Shown: positions 9,463 through 18,585 of the stretch, piece by piece | Layout of the letters: each line of letters begins with the position of its first letter | Position numbering within the stretch: the first letter of the stretch is position 1 | From: Chloroflexota bacterium | GTDB taxonomy: Bacteria > Chloroflexota > Dehalococcoidia > SZUA-161 > SpSt-899 | Length of the DNA stretch: 58,918 bases | Direction of reading: 5' to 3' | Assembly: GCA_013203045.1 (NCBI GenBank) | Contig: JABMQN010000004.1 | Span: forward strand, 1-58,918 | The notes under the pieces: model-generated | Told to the model about the DNA's origin: nothing | What the model saw: the letters and a program-made list of their open reading frames with translations, nothing else | Databases searched by the model: none | Made by a program: the position numbers and the translations under genes

Positions 9463-10707
9463 TTACAGGTATGCGGAAATTGGCTCTACCGTGAGGATTT
9501 GCCTGGTGATATCCGGATATTGGGCAATGAATCTGAGTTCCACATCTAACAGCGATTTCTGATTGTGCAGACTCGCATAGCGAACCAAATCGAGGATTTC
9601 ACTGGCATGATTATCATTTTCAAACTCAATCCCCATCCGAAAGTAGACACTTCGAAGCCCCTTTATCCCAGAGTATTCGCCCACAGTAATCTCTTGCCCG
9701 GTGCTAATGATTTCCGGTTCCCCACGGCCCACATCCTCCAAGTTATACAACTCATACGTCTTCCTGTTTTCAAGCGCTCCGGCAGCATGGATTCCGGATT
9801 CATGTGCAAAAGCATTTGCACCCATCGCAGGTTGATTGATAGGAATAGGAATTCCCAGAGCATACGAAACATATTTGCACAATCGATATGCCACATCAAG
9901 CTTTATCCTGTCATCGACACCATAATGCTCCAACCCACAACCATGCTTCAGTGCAAGGATCACCGAAATTGTGTCTGCGTTTCCCGCACGTTCTCCGATA
10001 CCATTAATACAGGTATTTACGTACACATCAGATCCACTATCAATCGCGGCCTTCGCCCCCGCAACAGAATTGGCTACCGCCATTCCAATATCATTGTGGC
10101 AATGGACCTCTATCCCCATTTTAAGTTGCGAAGCGAGATTCGTAATACGTTCATAGATCGAAAACGGTGTTTCGCACCCTACTGTGTCACAATACCGCAA
10201 TCGATCCGCTCCGGCAGATTCGGCTGCTCCAGCAAATTCGATAAGGTAATCCATATCTGAACGAGAAGCATCCTCAGCATTCACACCAACAGAAATCGCC
10301 CCTCTTTCTTTAGCCAACTTGACAGCTTCAATCATTGTTGCGATTACGTCATCGTGGCTGAACTTCCCTCCGAATTTGTGTTCGATCATGATGTCAGATG
10401 TGGAAATCGAAAGATTAACATGTTTCAATGCGGGACAATTGGAAAACGCCAGTTCCACATCCCCGGGAATGGCCCGGAGCCATCCACTCAATCGAGTATT
10501 TGTGATAATACCGCGTTCAACAAGTTCCAGATTTGCATTCAAATAGTTGATTTCATGCGACGTAATCGGAAACCCGAACTCACTTTGAAAAACTCCAAGT
10601 TCATCCAGATAGAGATCAAGTATGGTTTTTTGAAATTTTGACAAGCAAATACGAGGCGCCTGGACGCCATCCCTATTTGTAACATCAATAATGTAAGCTG
10701 TAGCCAC
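9463..10707 (-). CDS. Homocitrate synthase / Re-citrate synthase-like enzyme
   Basis: 414 residues of the DRE-TIM metallolyase (HMGL-like) superfamily. Visible are DVTNRDGVQ near residue 8 (catalytic Arg and metal Asp; isopropylmalate synthases have DTTLRDGEQ), GVNAEDASR, metal-binding HCHNDIGMAVAN (about 207-218), NGIGERAGN (about 240-248) and ANAFAHESGIH. It lacks the long C-terminal leucine regulatory domain of LeuA. Relatives are annotated as homocitrate synthases, and some anaerobes, Dehalococcoides among them, use a related enzyme as Re-citrate synthase. Acetyl-CoA condensation with a 2-oxoacid is the safe statement; oxaloacetate versus 2-oxoglutarate is undecided. The start is a GTG with AGGAG 8 bases upstream. 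It is divergent from ilvD and shares its regulatory region. Confidence 0.75.
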   Translation of the reverse strand: MATAYIIDVTNRDGVQAPRICLSKFQKTILDLYLDELGVFQSEFGFPITSHEINYLNANLELVERGIITNTRLSGWLRAIPGDVELAFSNCPALKHVNLSISTSDIMIEHKFGGKFSHDDVIATMIEAVKLAKERGAISVGVNAEDASRSDMDYLIEFAGAAESAGADRLRYCDTVGCETPFSIYERITNLASQLKMGIEVHCHNDIGMAVANSVAGAKAAIDSGSDVYVNTCINGIGERAGNADTISVILALKHGCGLEHYGVDDRIKLDVAYRLCKYVSYALGIPIPINQPAMGANAFAHESGIHAAGALENRKTYELYNLEDVGRGEPEIISTGQEITVGEYSGIKGLRSVYFRMGIEFENDNHASEILDLVRYASLHNQKSLLDVELRFIAQYPDITRQILTVEPISAYL

Positions 10708-10792
10708 TAGTTGCTCCTACAAGTATTCCGCTGCTGTTTCACTTTACCATCAAATTCCATCTAACATTATAGTCGAAATCACGTCATACAGC

Positions 10793-10835
10793 ACTATAGT
10801 AAAGCATTTTCTTGACACCATTACTTTACTATAAT
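10793..10835. promoter_or_regulatory. Inverted repeat flanking the ilvD -35 box (candidate operator)
   Basis: ACTATAGTAAAG at 10793-10804 and CTTTACTATAAT at 10824-10835 are inverted copies matching at 11 of 12 positions, separated by 19 bases that hold the -35 hexamer. The right arm overlaps the -10 region. Such a layout could let a dimeric regulator control ilvD, and possibly the divergent citrate synthase-like gene. The regulator is not known and none is encoded nearby. Confidence 0.5.
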
Positions 10836-10840
10836 ATAGT
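10812..10840 (+). promoter_or_regulatory. Sigma70-type promoter of the ilv-leu operon
   Basis: TTGACA (10812-10817), a 17-base spacer, then TATAGT (10835-10840). Transcription would start near 10847, leaving a leader of about 90 bases before ilvD. It is the best consensus promoter in the divergent intergenic region. Confidence 0.7.
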
Positions 10841-10883
10841 TTTCAACAGTCACCCATTTATTCGCAAATGCGATCTTCATACT

Positions 10884-10909
10884 CCGCTCCTATTAGAGTG
10901 GCTTTTTTT
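10884..10909 (+). terminator. Terminator-like hairpin in the ilvD leader (possible attenuator)
   Basis: CCGCTC (10884-10889) pairs with GAGTGG (10896-10901), with one G-T pair and a six-base loop, followed by C and seven T residues (10903-10909). It lies between the promoter and ilvD. The stem is short, so read-through is expected. A 15-codon frame starting at 10868 overlaps it but is not rich in Leu, Ile or Val codons, so classical peptide-dependent attenuation is not supported. Confidence 0.4.
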
Positions 10910-10936
10910 GATTAACCAGGTCAAGGAGATGATACC

Positions 10937-12595
10937 ATGAGAAGCGATGTCACCAAGCAAGGTATCGAAAGAGCACCACACCGCTCATTATTTCGGGCAC
11001 TTGGATGCGGCGATAAGGAAATTAGGCAGCCATCTATCGGCATCGTCAATAGCTACAATGAAATTATCCCGGGGCACATGCACTTGAAGAACCTCGCTGA
11101 AGCAGCGAAGCAGGGCGTATATGCCGCGGGGGGAACTCCATTTGAGGTCAACACAATCGGTATTTGCGATGGCATAGCCATGAATCATCCCGGAATGAGG
11201 TTCAGTCTGCCTAGCCGAGAACTTATTGCCGATTCTGTGGAAGTAGTCGTCCAGGCGCATGCATTTGATGCTCTGGTATTCATCACCAATTGTGACAAGA
11301 TTATTCCGGGTATGCTGATGGCAGCAGTTCGGCTCAACATACCTTCCATTTTTGTCAGCGGCGGACCGATGCTCGCCACCCGTATGGGAAAAGACAAATA
11401 CGTCGATCTTTTCAGTGTGTTTGAGGCAGTGGGACAGGTGACGACAGGACAGATGACCGAAGCCGAGTTGGACGAACTGGAAAGAGTCGCCTGTCCGGGA
11501 TGCGGTAGCTGTGCCGGTATGTTCACCGCCAATACCATGAACTGTCTTACCGAAGCACTGGGGATGGGACTTCCCGGTAACGGGACCATTCCCGCTGTAG
11601 ATTCCCGCCGAATCGTACTCGCCCGAGAGGTCGGAAGACAAGTGATGGAACTTCTTAAGGAAGATATTCGTCCATTGGATATCATCACCAAAGATTCTAT
11701 GCATAATGCTTTTACAGCAGATACAGCAATGGGTGGTAGCAGCAATTCAGTGTTGCACCTGTTGGCTATTGCTTCAGAAGCTAAAATTGACTTCCCGCTT
11801 GAGGAGATCAACAAAATAAGCCAGAATACGCCTCATATTTCCAAGCTGAGCCCTTCGGGAACTTATCATATCGAGGATCTCGATTTCGCGGGAGGTATTC
11901 CTGCGCTTATGAAAGAACTCTCAAATCTTTTGAAACTTGATGCGAAAACCGTATCCGGCGAATCTTTAGGCGAAATTATCGCTGACGCCAAAATCAAAGA
12001 TACAGACATTATCCGTTCAAAAGAGAACGCCTATTCGGAAAGGGGAGGCCTCACCATTCTATTCGGGAACCTTGCACCGGACGGAGCCGTCGTTAAAAGT
12101 GCAGCAGTTGCACCGGAGATGATGGTTCATCAAGGGCCAGCTCGCATATTCAATTCTGAAGCTGAAGCTACACAGGGGATCATGAGTGGTTCTATCAAAG
12201 GTGGTGAAGTGGTCGTCCTGCGATACGAAGGACCCAAAGGAGGTCCCGGTATGCCGGAGATGTTGACTCCAACTTCTCTGATAACCGGTATGGGACTGGG
12301 AGAAAAAGTGGCATTAATTACAGACGGTCGCTTTTCCGGAGCAACCCGAGGCGCTTCGATTGGTCACGTCTCACCAGAAGCTGCTGAAGGCGGACCTATT
12401 GCTGCATTGGAAGAAGGCGATATAATTAAAATCGATATTCTCAATTGCAAAATTGATGTTGAATTGAGTCAGGACGAAATCGAACAGAGACTTTCCAAAT
12501 TGCCGAAATTCGAGCCCAAAATCAAAACTGGCTACCTCAGCCGCTATATCGAGAAAGTGACCTCTGCAAGTACAGGGGCAGTCTTTAAACAATAG
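10937..12595 (+). CDS. ilvD: Dihydroxy-acid dehydratase
   Basis: 552 residues, normal for IlvD. It dehydrates 2,3-dihydroxy-isovalerate and 2,3-dihydroxy-3-methylvalerate to the 2-oxoacids of valine and isoleucine synthesis. The Fe-S ligand motifs are present: [10 protein letters not shown] (about residue 75), NCDKIIPGM (about 118) and [10 protein letters not shown] (about 188). [20 protein letters not shown] near residue 458 is also typical, with a conserved Ser proposed as the base. AAGGAGATGATACC precedes the ATG. It is the first gene of the ilv-leu operon, and ilvB follows after 22 bases. Confidence 0.97.
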   Translation: MRSDVTKQGIERAPHRSLFRALGCGDKEIRQPSIGIVNSYNEIIPGHMHLKNLAEAAKQGVYAAGGTPFEVNTIGICDGIAMNHPGMRFSLPSRELIADSVEVVVQAHAFDALVFITNCDKIIPGMLMAAVRLNIPSIFVSGGPMLATRMGKDKYVDLFSVFEAVGQVTTGQMTEAELDELERVACPGCGSCAGMFTANTMNCLTEALGMGLPGNGTIPAVDSRRIVLAREVGRQVMELLKEDIRPLDIITKDSMHNAFTADTAMGGSSNSVLHLLAIASEAKIDFPLEEINKISQNTPHISKLSPSGTYHIEDLDFAGGIPALMKELSNLLKLDAKTVSGESLGEIIADAKIKDTDIIRSKENAYSERGGLTILFGNLAPDGAVVKSAAVAPEMMVHQGPARIFNSEAEATQGIMSGSIKGGEVVVLRYEGPKGGPGMPEMLTPTSLITGMGLGEKVALITDGRFSGATRGASIGHVSPEAAEGGPIAALEEGDIIKIDILNCKIDVELSQDEIEQRLSKLPKFEPKIKTGYLSRYIEKVTSASTGAVFKQ

Positions 12596-12617
12596 TGACA
12601 GTTGAGGGAGGGAAAAC

Positions 12618-14324
12618 ATGACAACAAAATTGAAAGGCGCCCAAATACTTTGCCAATCATTAATAAACGAAGGAGTCGAAACTATCTTCGGTTTCCCCGG
12701 TGGTGCTGTATTACCTTTATATGATACCTTGCCGCAGTATCCACAACTTCGGCATATTCTGGTACGTCATGAGCAGGCAGCGGCCCATGCTGCGGATGCA
12801 TATGCCCGTGTCACTGGGAAGGTGGGAGTATGCTTCGCCACCTCAGGTCCCGGTGCTACGAATCTGGTAACTGGCATTGCCAACGCTCATCTCGACTCTG
12901 TCCCAATGGTAGCTATAACCGGACAGGTAGCCCGGCCGTTCATCGGGAAGGACGCTTTTCAAGAAATCGATATAACAGGGATTACCGTACCCATTACGAA
13001 ACATAGTTACGCGGTACGCAAAGCGGAAGAACTGGGTACCATTATTAAGGAAGCCTTTTACATCGCCAACACAGGCAGGCCCGGCCCAGTTCTCATTGAT
13101 ATCCCAAAAGATGTGTTTGATGAAGAGGCAAATTTCAAGTATCCGGATACGATCGATCTAGCCGGGTATGAACCGACAACTCATGGACATCCGCTGCAAA
13201 TAAAGAAGGCTGCCAAACTGATCAACGAGGCCAAGCGGCCAGTGATCATTACGGGCCGAGGTATAATTATTTCGAAAGCTTACAGCGAACTCAAAGAACT
13301 GGCGGAGAAAGCCCAGATACCCATTACCTATACTCTTCTGGGTATCGGGGGATTCCCCGAGAGCCATGTGCTCAGTTTCGGCATGCTTGGTATGCATGGA
13401 ATGGCCTATGCTAACCTGGCCATCGACTCAGCTGATTTGGTCATTGCGATAGGCATGCGATTTGACGATCGGGCCACTGCTAACGTGTCCCGTTTCGCCA
13501 CTCAGGCTCAGATCATCCACATCGATATCGATCCGGCTGAAATAGGTAAGAATCTGAAGATCACTGTCCCGATTGTAGGCGACTGTAAAAACGTGTTGAC
13601 AGAACTGAACAAACTAGTGGAATCTCAACCACGTGTCAAATGGATAAAAGAGATCGAACAGTTGCGGCATGACCACCCTTCCCATACCATCCGGGAAACA
13701 GAAGATCTTATTCCGCAGTATGTTATTCGACAAATCTATGAGATCACTAAGGGGAATGCCACCATCGTCACGGGCGTGGGCCAACATCAGATGTGGTCAG
13801 CACAGCACTACGTTTATGATAAACCCAACAGTCTCGTCTCTTCCGGAGGTTTGGGAACAATGGGATTTGAACTTCCTGCCGGTATGGGAGCAAAAGTGGG
13901 AATCCCTAACGAAATCGTGTGGACCATTGCTGGAGACGGTGGTTTCCAGATGACGATACAGGAACTGGCTACCATCGTCCAGGAAAACATTGGTCTTAAG
14001 ATTGCGATCATGAACAACGGCTACCTCGGTATGGTCAGGCAATGGCAGGAATTATTCTACCAGCGCCGTTACGTGGCTACACCATTGGCCGGACCGGATT
14101 TCCTGAAGATTGCTGATGCTTATGGAATTCCCGCCATCAGAGTTGAACACAAAATAGATGTGATTCCAGCCATCCAGAAGGCTATGGATACCGATGGACC
14201 ATTCCTTATCGATTTTAGAATTGAGCCGGAGGAAAATGTGTATCCTATGGTTGCTCCGGGAGCTTCCCTAGCAGAAATATTGGAAGAGCCTAGTAAAGAT
14301 GAAGCGAGCCTTGCAGGCAAGTAG
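12618..14324 (+). CDS. ilvB: Acetolactate synthase, large catalytic subunit
   Basis: 568 residues. A ThDP enzyme that makes acetolactate or acetohydroxybutyrate, the first committed step to Val, Leu and Ile. The N-terminal domain carries the catalytic Glu in VRHEQAAAHAADAYAR (about residues 49-64). The FAD/middle domain includes RPGPVLIDIPKDV. The ThDP motif begins GDGGFQM near residue 440 and ends in NN about 28 residues later. GAGGGA-type Shine-Dalgarno sequences precede the ATG. The small regulatory subunit gene follows 39 bases downstream. Confidence 0.97.
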   Translation: MTTKLKGAQILCQSLINEGVETIFGFPGGAVLPLYDTLPQYPQLRHILVRHEQAAAHAADAYARVTGKVGVCFATSGPGATNLVTGIANAHLDSVPMVAITGQVARPFIGKDAFQEIDITGITVPITKHSYAVRKAEELGTIIKEAFYIANTGRPGPVLIDIPKDVFDEEANFKYPDTIDLAGYEPTTHGHPLQIKKAAKLINEAKRPVIITGRGIIISKAYSELKELAEKAQIPITYTLLGIGGFPESHVLSFGMLGMHGMAYANLAIDSADLVIAIGMRFDDRATANVSRFATQAQIIHIDIDPAEIGKNLKITVPIVGDCKNVLTELNKLVESQPRVKWIKEIEQLRHDHPSHTIRETEDLIPQYVIRQIYEITKGNATIVTGVGQHQMWSAQHYVYDKPNSLVSSGGLGTMGFELPAGMGAKVGIPNEIVWTIAGDGGFQMTIQELATIVQENIGLKIAIMNNGYLGMVRQWQELFYQRRYVATPLAGPDFLKIADAYGIPAIRVEHKIDVIPAIQKAMDTDGPFLIDFRIEPEENVYPMVAPGASLAEILEEPSKDEASLAGK

Positions 14325-14363
14325 CGTTATCTGAAAGTGTCGAGAGCGGAGGATAATGAAAAA

Positions 14364-14927
14364 ATGGCCACAATGAAACGTACACTAGTAATGCTGGTCG
14401 AAGATAAGCCCGGTGTTCTGAACAGGGTAACGAGCATGATTCGCCGACGTAATTTCAATATCGATAGTATCACCGTTGGTCATTCTGTGACCCCCGGACT
14501 TTCGAGAATGGTTATCAGTGTCGATGGAGCCACGACGGCTGTTGAACAGGTTAGAAAACAACTGGACAAGATCATTGAAGTTGTGAAGATAACCGATATC
14601 AGCGAAGAGAATATTATTTCACGTGAACTGGCTCTGATAAAAGTCGAATCAACCCCTGACACACGAGCTGAAATAGTCCGAATAGCTACTGATGTTTACC
14701 GGGCAAATGTGGTTGACTTCACCCCCGAGTCCATCATAATTGAGATCTCAGGCGACGAAGATAAAGTGAACTCATTAATTGATCTTCTTCGCGGATTCGG
14801 GGTGATTGAACTGGCTCGTACCGGACGGATAGCTATCACACGAGGGAAGCTAGGACCTCTTCCCAAAACAGGGGAGGAACAACCCAAACGGCCAAAACAA
14901 AAAAAACCAAAGCATCAAAATAACTGA
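14364..14927 (+). CDS. ilvN: Acetolactate synthase, small regulatory subunit
   Basis: 187 residues. The ACT domain starts at [17 protein letters not shown] (about residues 5-21) and includes [13 protein letters not shown], the standard valine-sensing fold. A second domain covers about residues 80-160 ([11 protein letters not shown]...[11 protein letters not shown]). It stabilises and feedback-regulates IlvB. A GTG at 14337 would extend the frame, but GGAGG at 14348-14352 lies inside that extension and serves the ATG at 14364 (11-base spacing), so the shorter form is preferred. The last 25 residues are Lys/Pro-rich ([13 protein letters not shown]), an unusual basic tail. Confidence 0.93.
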   Translation: MATMKRTLVMLVEDKPGVLNRVTSMIRRRNFNIDSITVGHSVTPGLSRMVISVDGATTAVEQVRKQLDKIIEVVKITDISEENIISRELALIKVESTPDTRAEIVRIATDVYRANVVDFTPESIIIEISGDEDKVNSLIDLLRGFGVIELARTGRIAITRGKLGPLPKTGEEQPKRPKQKKPKHQNN

Positions 14928-14947
14928 AAATATATTTAGGAGGAACA

Positions 14948-15937
14948 ATGGCTACAATCTATCACGACAAGGATGCAAATCTCAAACTGATCAAGAACAA
15001 GACGATCGGTGTCATTGGCTTCGGCAGCCAGGGACATGCACATGCACAGAATCTTACGGACAGCGGTTGCAAAGTAATGGTCGGTGAGCTCTCCGGCAGC
15101 GCCCCCTGGAAAGCCGCTAAAAAGGCGGGTTTAACGGTAGCATCTGCAGAAAAGGTTGCCAAGGCTTCCGATATCATCATCATGCTTGTTCCCGATACCA
15201 TGCAAGCCAAGATATATCATGAATCCATCGAAAAGAATCTCACGGCTGGAAAAATGCTTATGTTTGCGCATGGATTCAACATCCATTACAACCAGATCGT
15301 ACCACCAGCCAATGTTGACGTCACTATGATCGCTCCCAAGGGTCCCGGTCATATGGTACGCCAAAACTTCACTGAAGGTATCGGTACTCCAGCTTTGGTA
15401 GCCGTGTATCAGGATGCCAGCGGTAAGGCGTTTGAAAAAGCCCTAGCTTATGGCAAGGGCATAGGATCGGCCCGCGCCGGCATACTCGAAACAACTTTCG
15501 CAGAAGAAACCGAAACTGACCTTTTCGGTGAGCAGGCCGTCCTGTGTGGTGGAGTCACTGCCATGATCAAAACCGCATTCGAAACGCTGGTAGACGCCGG
15601 TTATCAGCCAGAGATCGCCTACTTTGAGGTATGTCATGAATTGAAACTTATTGTCGACCTCATCCACCGTGGCGGATTCAAATTCATGCGCTATTCAGTT
15701 AGCGATACAGCGGAATACGGTGATTATACACGCGGGCCACGCATCATTAACGATGATACCCGGGAGGAAATGTGGAAAATCCTGGAAGAAATCCAGAACG
15801 GCACATTCGCTCGTGAATGGATTCTGGAAAATCAAGCTGGAGCACCTGCGTTCAACGCATTTCGCAGAATGGAAGCAGATCATGAAATCGAAGAGGTTGG
15901 TGAAGAGCTTCGTGGGATGATGCCCTGGCTTAAGTAA
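14948..15937 (+). CDS. ilvC: Ketol-acid reductoisomerase, class I
   Basis: 329 residues, class I length. Isomerises and reduces acetolactate to dihydroxy-isovalerate. The Rossmann motif [13 protein letters not shown] is at about residues 25-37, Mg ligands sit in [12 protein letters not shown] (about 190) and ELKLIVDL (about 228). The cofactor-specificity loop reads [12 protein letters not shown]; the Arg and the Ser/Lys residues that bind the NADPH 2'-phosphate in common KARIs are not obvious there (see findings). AGGAGG lies 6 bases before the ATG. It lies between ilvN and leuA in the operon. Confidence 0.96.
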   Translation: MATIYHDKDANLKLIKNKTIGVIGFGSQGHAHAQNLTDSGCKVMVGELSGSAPWKAAKKAGLTVASAEKVAKASDIIIMLVPDTMQAKIYHESIEKNLTAGKMLMFAHGFNIHYNQIVPPANVDVTMIAPKGPGHMVRQNFTEGIGTPALVAVYQDASGKAFEKALAYGKGIGSARAGILETTFAEETETDLFGEQAVLCGGVTAMIKTAFETLVDAGYQPEIAYFEVCHELKLIVDLIHRGGFKFMRYSVSDTAEYGDYTRGPRIINDDTREEMWKILEEIQNGTFAREWILENQAGAPAFNAFRRMEADHEIEEVGEELRGMMPWLK

Positions 15938-15995
15938 AACAAATTATCATGGCTCGCCATAAACCGGGCGAGTTCACAATTCGCAGGAGAAGGCA

Positions 15996-17510
15996 ATGGA
16001 TAAGGTCATCATATTCGATACAACACTTCGTGATGGGGAGCAATCCGCAGGCGCAGCTCTGACGATTTCTGAAAAGCTAGAGATCGCCCGCCAGCTGGAG
16101 AAGCTGGGCGTAGATGTTATCGAAGCTGGCTTCCCGATCGCTTCCCCCGGTGATCTTGAGGCAGTTCGCAATATTTCAAAGGAGATACGCGGATCGTCGA
16201 TCTGTGCCTTGTCCCACGCCCAACCTCAGGCCGTGGATACCGCATGGGAAGGGATCAAAGATGCTGCGGAACCACGTATCCACGTGTTTCTTTCCTCTTC
16301 GGAAATTCACATGTCCCATCAGCTTCGGAAGAATCGCGATCAGGTCCTGGAGCAGGCACGCGCCATGGTGGCACGCGCCAAGAAACATCTTGATAATGTG
16401 GAATTCTCACCTATGGATGCTACCCGCACAGACCGCAAATTCCTCTATCAACTACTGCGAGCCGTGATCGATGCCGGTGCTACTACCGTGAACATACCGG
16501 ATACCGTTGGATATACCATGCCTAAGGAATTCGGGAGTTTGATTCAGGGGATCAAGCGAAACGTAGACAATATTGAAAAGGCTGTAATCAGTGTGCACTG
16601 TCACAATGATCTGGGCCTGGCAGTTGCCAATAGCCTGGCTGCCATCGATAGCGGTGCGCGACAGATCGAATGTACCGTGAATGGTATTGGGGAACGTGCC
16701 GGAAATGCTTCGATGGAAGAGATCGTGATGGCAATAAAAACCCGTCATGATTTAATGAAATATTCCACCGATATCAATACAGAACGGATATACAAGACCA
16801 GTCGTCTGGTAAGCGATTTCACTGGCATGTACGTCCAGCCCAACAAGGCAATCGTTGGAGCCAATGCTTTTCGCCACGAATCAGGCATTCATCAAGACGG
16901 TATCATCAAGGAACGAACCACTTACGAGATTATGGACCCTGAATCAATCGGGCTCTCTGGAACGACGCTCTCTCTGGGCAAACTCAGTGGACGCCATGCT
17001 TTCAGGAAGCGACTTGAATCACTCGGATATGCACTGAGTGACGATGAAATCAATCGAACATTTGCCGCCTTCAAGGAGTTGGCCGATAAGAAAAAAGAAA
17101 TCACTGATCGCGATCTTGAGGCCATTATAAGTGAGGAATTAAGAACTATTTCTGAAATCTACCACCTGGAACAGGTACAGGTCTCTTGTGGTGATCTCAC
17201 TATGCCCACAGCCTCCGTCAGACTGACCGGCCCTGATGGCAAAATCCTTTCTGATGCTGCACAAGGAACCGGTCCTGTTGATGCAGTCTACAGGGCTATT
17301 AACCGGCTGGTCAAGGTTCCCAATGAACTCATCGAATTCAGTGTCAAATCGGTCACTGAAGGTATTGATGCAATCGGTGAGGTTACCATTAGAATAGAAA
17401 GCGAAGGTAAGCGATACGCCGGGCGCGGCGCTCACACAGACATAATTGTGGCCAGTGCCAGGGCATACATGAATGCCCTGAACCGCCTGCTGGTCACTAA
17501 AGGAGAGTGA
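15996..17510 (+). CDS. leuA: 2-Isopropylmalate synthase
   Basis: 504 residues. Condenses acetyl-CoA with 2-oxoisovalerate, the entry to leucine. The N-terminal TIM barrel has [15 protein letters not shown] (about 8-22), [17 protein letters not shown] (about 200-216) and [14 protein letters not shown] (about 229-242). [15 protein letters not shown] is followed by the C-terminal LeuA dimer/leucine-binding domain from about residue 365 to the end, so feedback inhibition by leucine is expected. The start has CAGGAGAAGGCA upstream. The TGA stop overlaps the ATG of the mgtC-like gene, suggesting translational coupling. Confidence 0.96.
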   Translation: MDKVIIFDTTLRDGEQSAGAALTISEKLEIARQLEKLGVDVIEAGFPIASPGDLEAVRNISKEIRGSSICALSHAQPQAVDTAWEGIKDAAEPRIHVFLSSSEIHMSHQLRKNRDQVLEQARAMVARAKKHLDNVEFSPMDATRTDRKFLYQLLRAVIDAGATTVNIPDTVGYTMPKEFGSLIQGIKRNVDNIEKAVISVHCHNDLGLAVANSLAAIDSGARQIECTVNGIGERAGNASMEEIVMAIKTRHDLMKYSTDINTERIYKTSRLVSDFTGMYVQPNKAIVGANAFRHESGIHQDGIIKERTTYEIMDPESIGLSGTTLSLGKLSGRHAFRKRLESLGYALSDDEINRTFAAFKELADKKKEITDRDLEAIISEELRTISEIYHLEQVQVSCGDLTMPTASVRLTGPDGKILSDAAQGTGPVDAVYRAINRLVKVPNELIEFSVKSVTEGIDAIGEVTIRIESEGKRYAGRGAHTDIIVASARAYMNALNRLLVTKGE

Positions 17511-17944
17511 TGGACATTGCGATAGACGCGGGAATGGAGTTCGAGATCATGTTGCGCGTCTTCGTGGCGGCAGTTCTGGGTGGGGGTATAGGATTGCAGA
17601 GAGGGCTGGCCAGGAAATCTGCCGGGATACGCACTCACGCTCTAATTTGTCTTGGCGCCGCTTTGTTTACCTCGGTAGCAGAGGGATTTGAAACCGTACA
17701 GGGATTCGATCCATCAAGGATTGCCGCCGGTGTGGTCACCGGAATCGGATTCGTCGGGGCTGGAGTGATCCTCCGCTCTGAGACAGGCAGGGTAGAAGGA
17801 GTAACCACAGCAGCCAGCATCTGGGCAACAGCGGCTGTTGGAGTAGCCATCGGTACAGGCCTATATATTGTTGGGACATTTACGGCCATCCTTGCCGGTA
17901 CTGTTATGGCAGTCCGCTTATTATTGAATAAAAAACCCAAGTAG
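17510..17944 (+). CDS. MgtC/SapB-family membrane protein
   Basis: 144 residues with four hydrophobic helices. The family signature RKSAGIRTHALICLGAALFT is at about residues 39-58, followed by RIAAGVVTGIGFVGAGVIL (about 73-91) and TTAASIWATAAVGVAIGTGLY. It matches the membrane domain of MgtC/SapB but lacks the C-terminal cytoplasmic domain of Salmonella MgtC. The family is linked to Mg2+ limitation and ATP synthase control in pathogens; its role here is unknown. The ATG overlaps the leuA stop and uses AAGGAGAG inside leuA, so it is translated with the leucine operon. That placement is unexpected. Confidence 0.85.
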   Translation: MDIAIDAGMEFEIMLRVFVAAVLGGGIGLQRGLARKSAGIRTHALICLGAALFTSVAEGFETVQGFDPSRIAAGVVTGIGFVGAGVILRSETGRVEGVTTAASIWATAAVGVAIGTGLYIVGTFTAILAGTVMAVRLLLNKKPK

Positions 17945-17995
17945 ACAATTCCCCACAATTTAACGAATAATCAAACGTTATTTGAAGGGAACATC

Positions 17996-18077
17996 GCGAC
18001 TGAAGAATCTCAAAACAATGGTATAGCAATGTAACCTTTCCTGAGTATGATGAGATTTTTGCATCGCTCAGAATAAC
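17996..18077. repeat. Degenerate interspersed palindrome (TGAAGAATCTC...GAGATTyTT type)
   Basis: ACTGAAGAATCTC near 17999-18011 is complemented at 18052-18077 by GAGATTTTTGCATCGCTCAG and then AATAAC. The same arms, better preserved, occur at 58813-58886. This copy has several mismatches and an unrelated interior. It sits between the mgtC-like gene and the flavodoxin gene, inside the operon. Confidence 0.5.
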
Positions 18078-18102
18078 ACCTCAATAGGGCCAAGGAGAAA
18101 TC

Positions 18103-18585
18103 ATGCCCAAAGTATTGGTTATTTATGATTCTCGATCAGGTAATACTGCAAAAATGGCTGATGAAGTAGCCGATGGAGCGCGGCTTTCAGGTATTGAAGT
18201 TGAAGTAAAAAAAGTCCAAGATGCCAAACCGGAAGATATGCTGGATGCCGATGGCATTATCTTCGGCTCTCCCAATCATTTTGGAACCATGTCCGAAAAG
18301 ATGAAGGCGTTCATCAACGATTCCGTCAAGGTTCGCAAGAAAATGGAAAACAAAGTTGGGGCTGGGTTCTCGTCATCAGGTACCGTTGGCGGGGGTGGAG
18401 AAACCACTATATTCTCGTTAATTCAAGCAATGATGATCCACAGCATGATTATTGTTGGAGACCCTCTGGAAGCTACCGGACATTATGGCGCAGTAGGTAT
18501 TGGTGCACCTGACGATAGCACCAAAGACATCTGCCGTAAACTGGGCAAGCGCGTCGGCGAGCTGGTGAAGAGGTTGGCTGAATGA
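18103..18585 (+). CDS. WrbA-like flavodoxin-fold protein
   Basis: 160 residues. FMN-binding motif [18 protein letters not shown] lies at residues 9-26 and [17 protein letters not shown] at about 54-70. The segment [15 protein letters not shown] (about 88-102) resembles WrbA. WrbA proteins are FMN-dependent NAD(P)H:quinone oxidoreductases; electron partners here are unknown. AAGGAG precedes the ATG. Its stop overlaps the leuC start (ATGA), which indicates translational coupling to leuC. A role in supplying electrons or protecting the Fe-S enzymes IlvD and LeuC is a guess from position. Confidence 0.85.
   Translation: MPKVLVIYDSRSGNTAKMADEVADGARLSGIEVEVKKVQDAKPEDMLDADGIIFGSPNHFGTMSEKMKAFINDSVKVRKKMENKVGAGFSSSGTVGGGGETTIFSLIQAMMIHSMIIVGDPLEATGHYGAVGIGAPDDSTKDICRKLGKRVGELVKRLAE

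Noticed and set aside
9565..10260. Long open frame on the plus strand (231 codons)
   Set aside because: It lies wholly opposite the citrate synthase-like gene, has no ribosome binding site and no family features; a shadow of the real gene.
10812..10835. TTGACA with TATAAT as the ilvD promoter
   Set aside because: The spacing is 12 bases; TATAGT at 10835-10840 with 17-base spacing is better.
10868..10915. 15-codon frame in the ilvD leader as an attenuation peptide
   Set aside because: Only one Ile, one Val and no Leu codon, so it does not fit branched-chain attenuation.
10988..11704. Minus-strand frame of 238 codons
   Set aside because: Antisense to ilvD, which has complete catalytic motifs; composition of the translation is His/Cys-rich as expected for a shadow frame.
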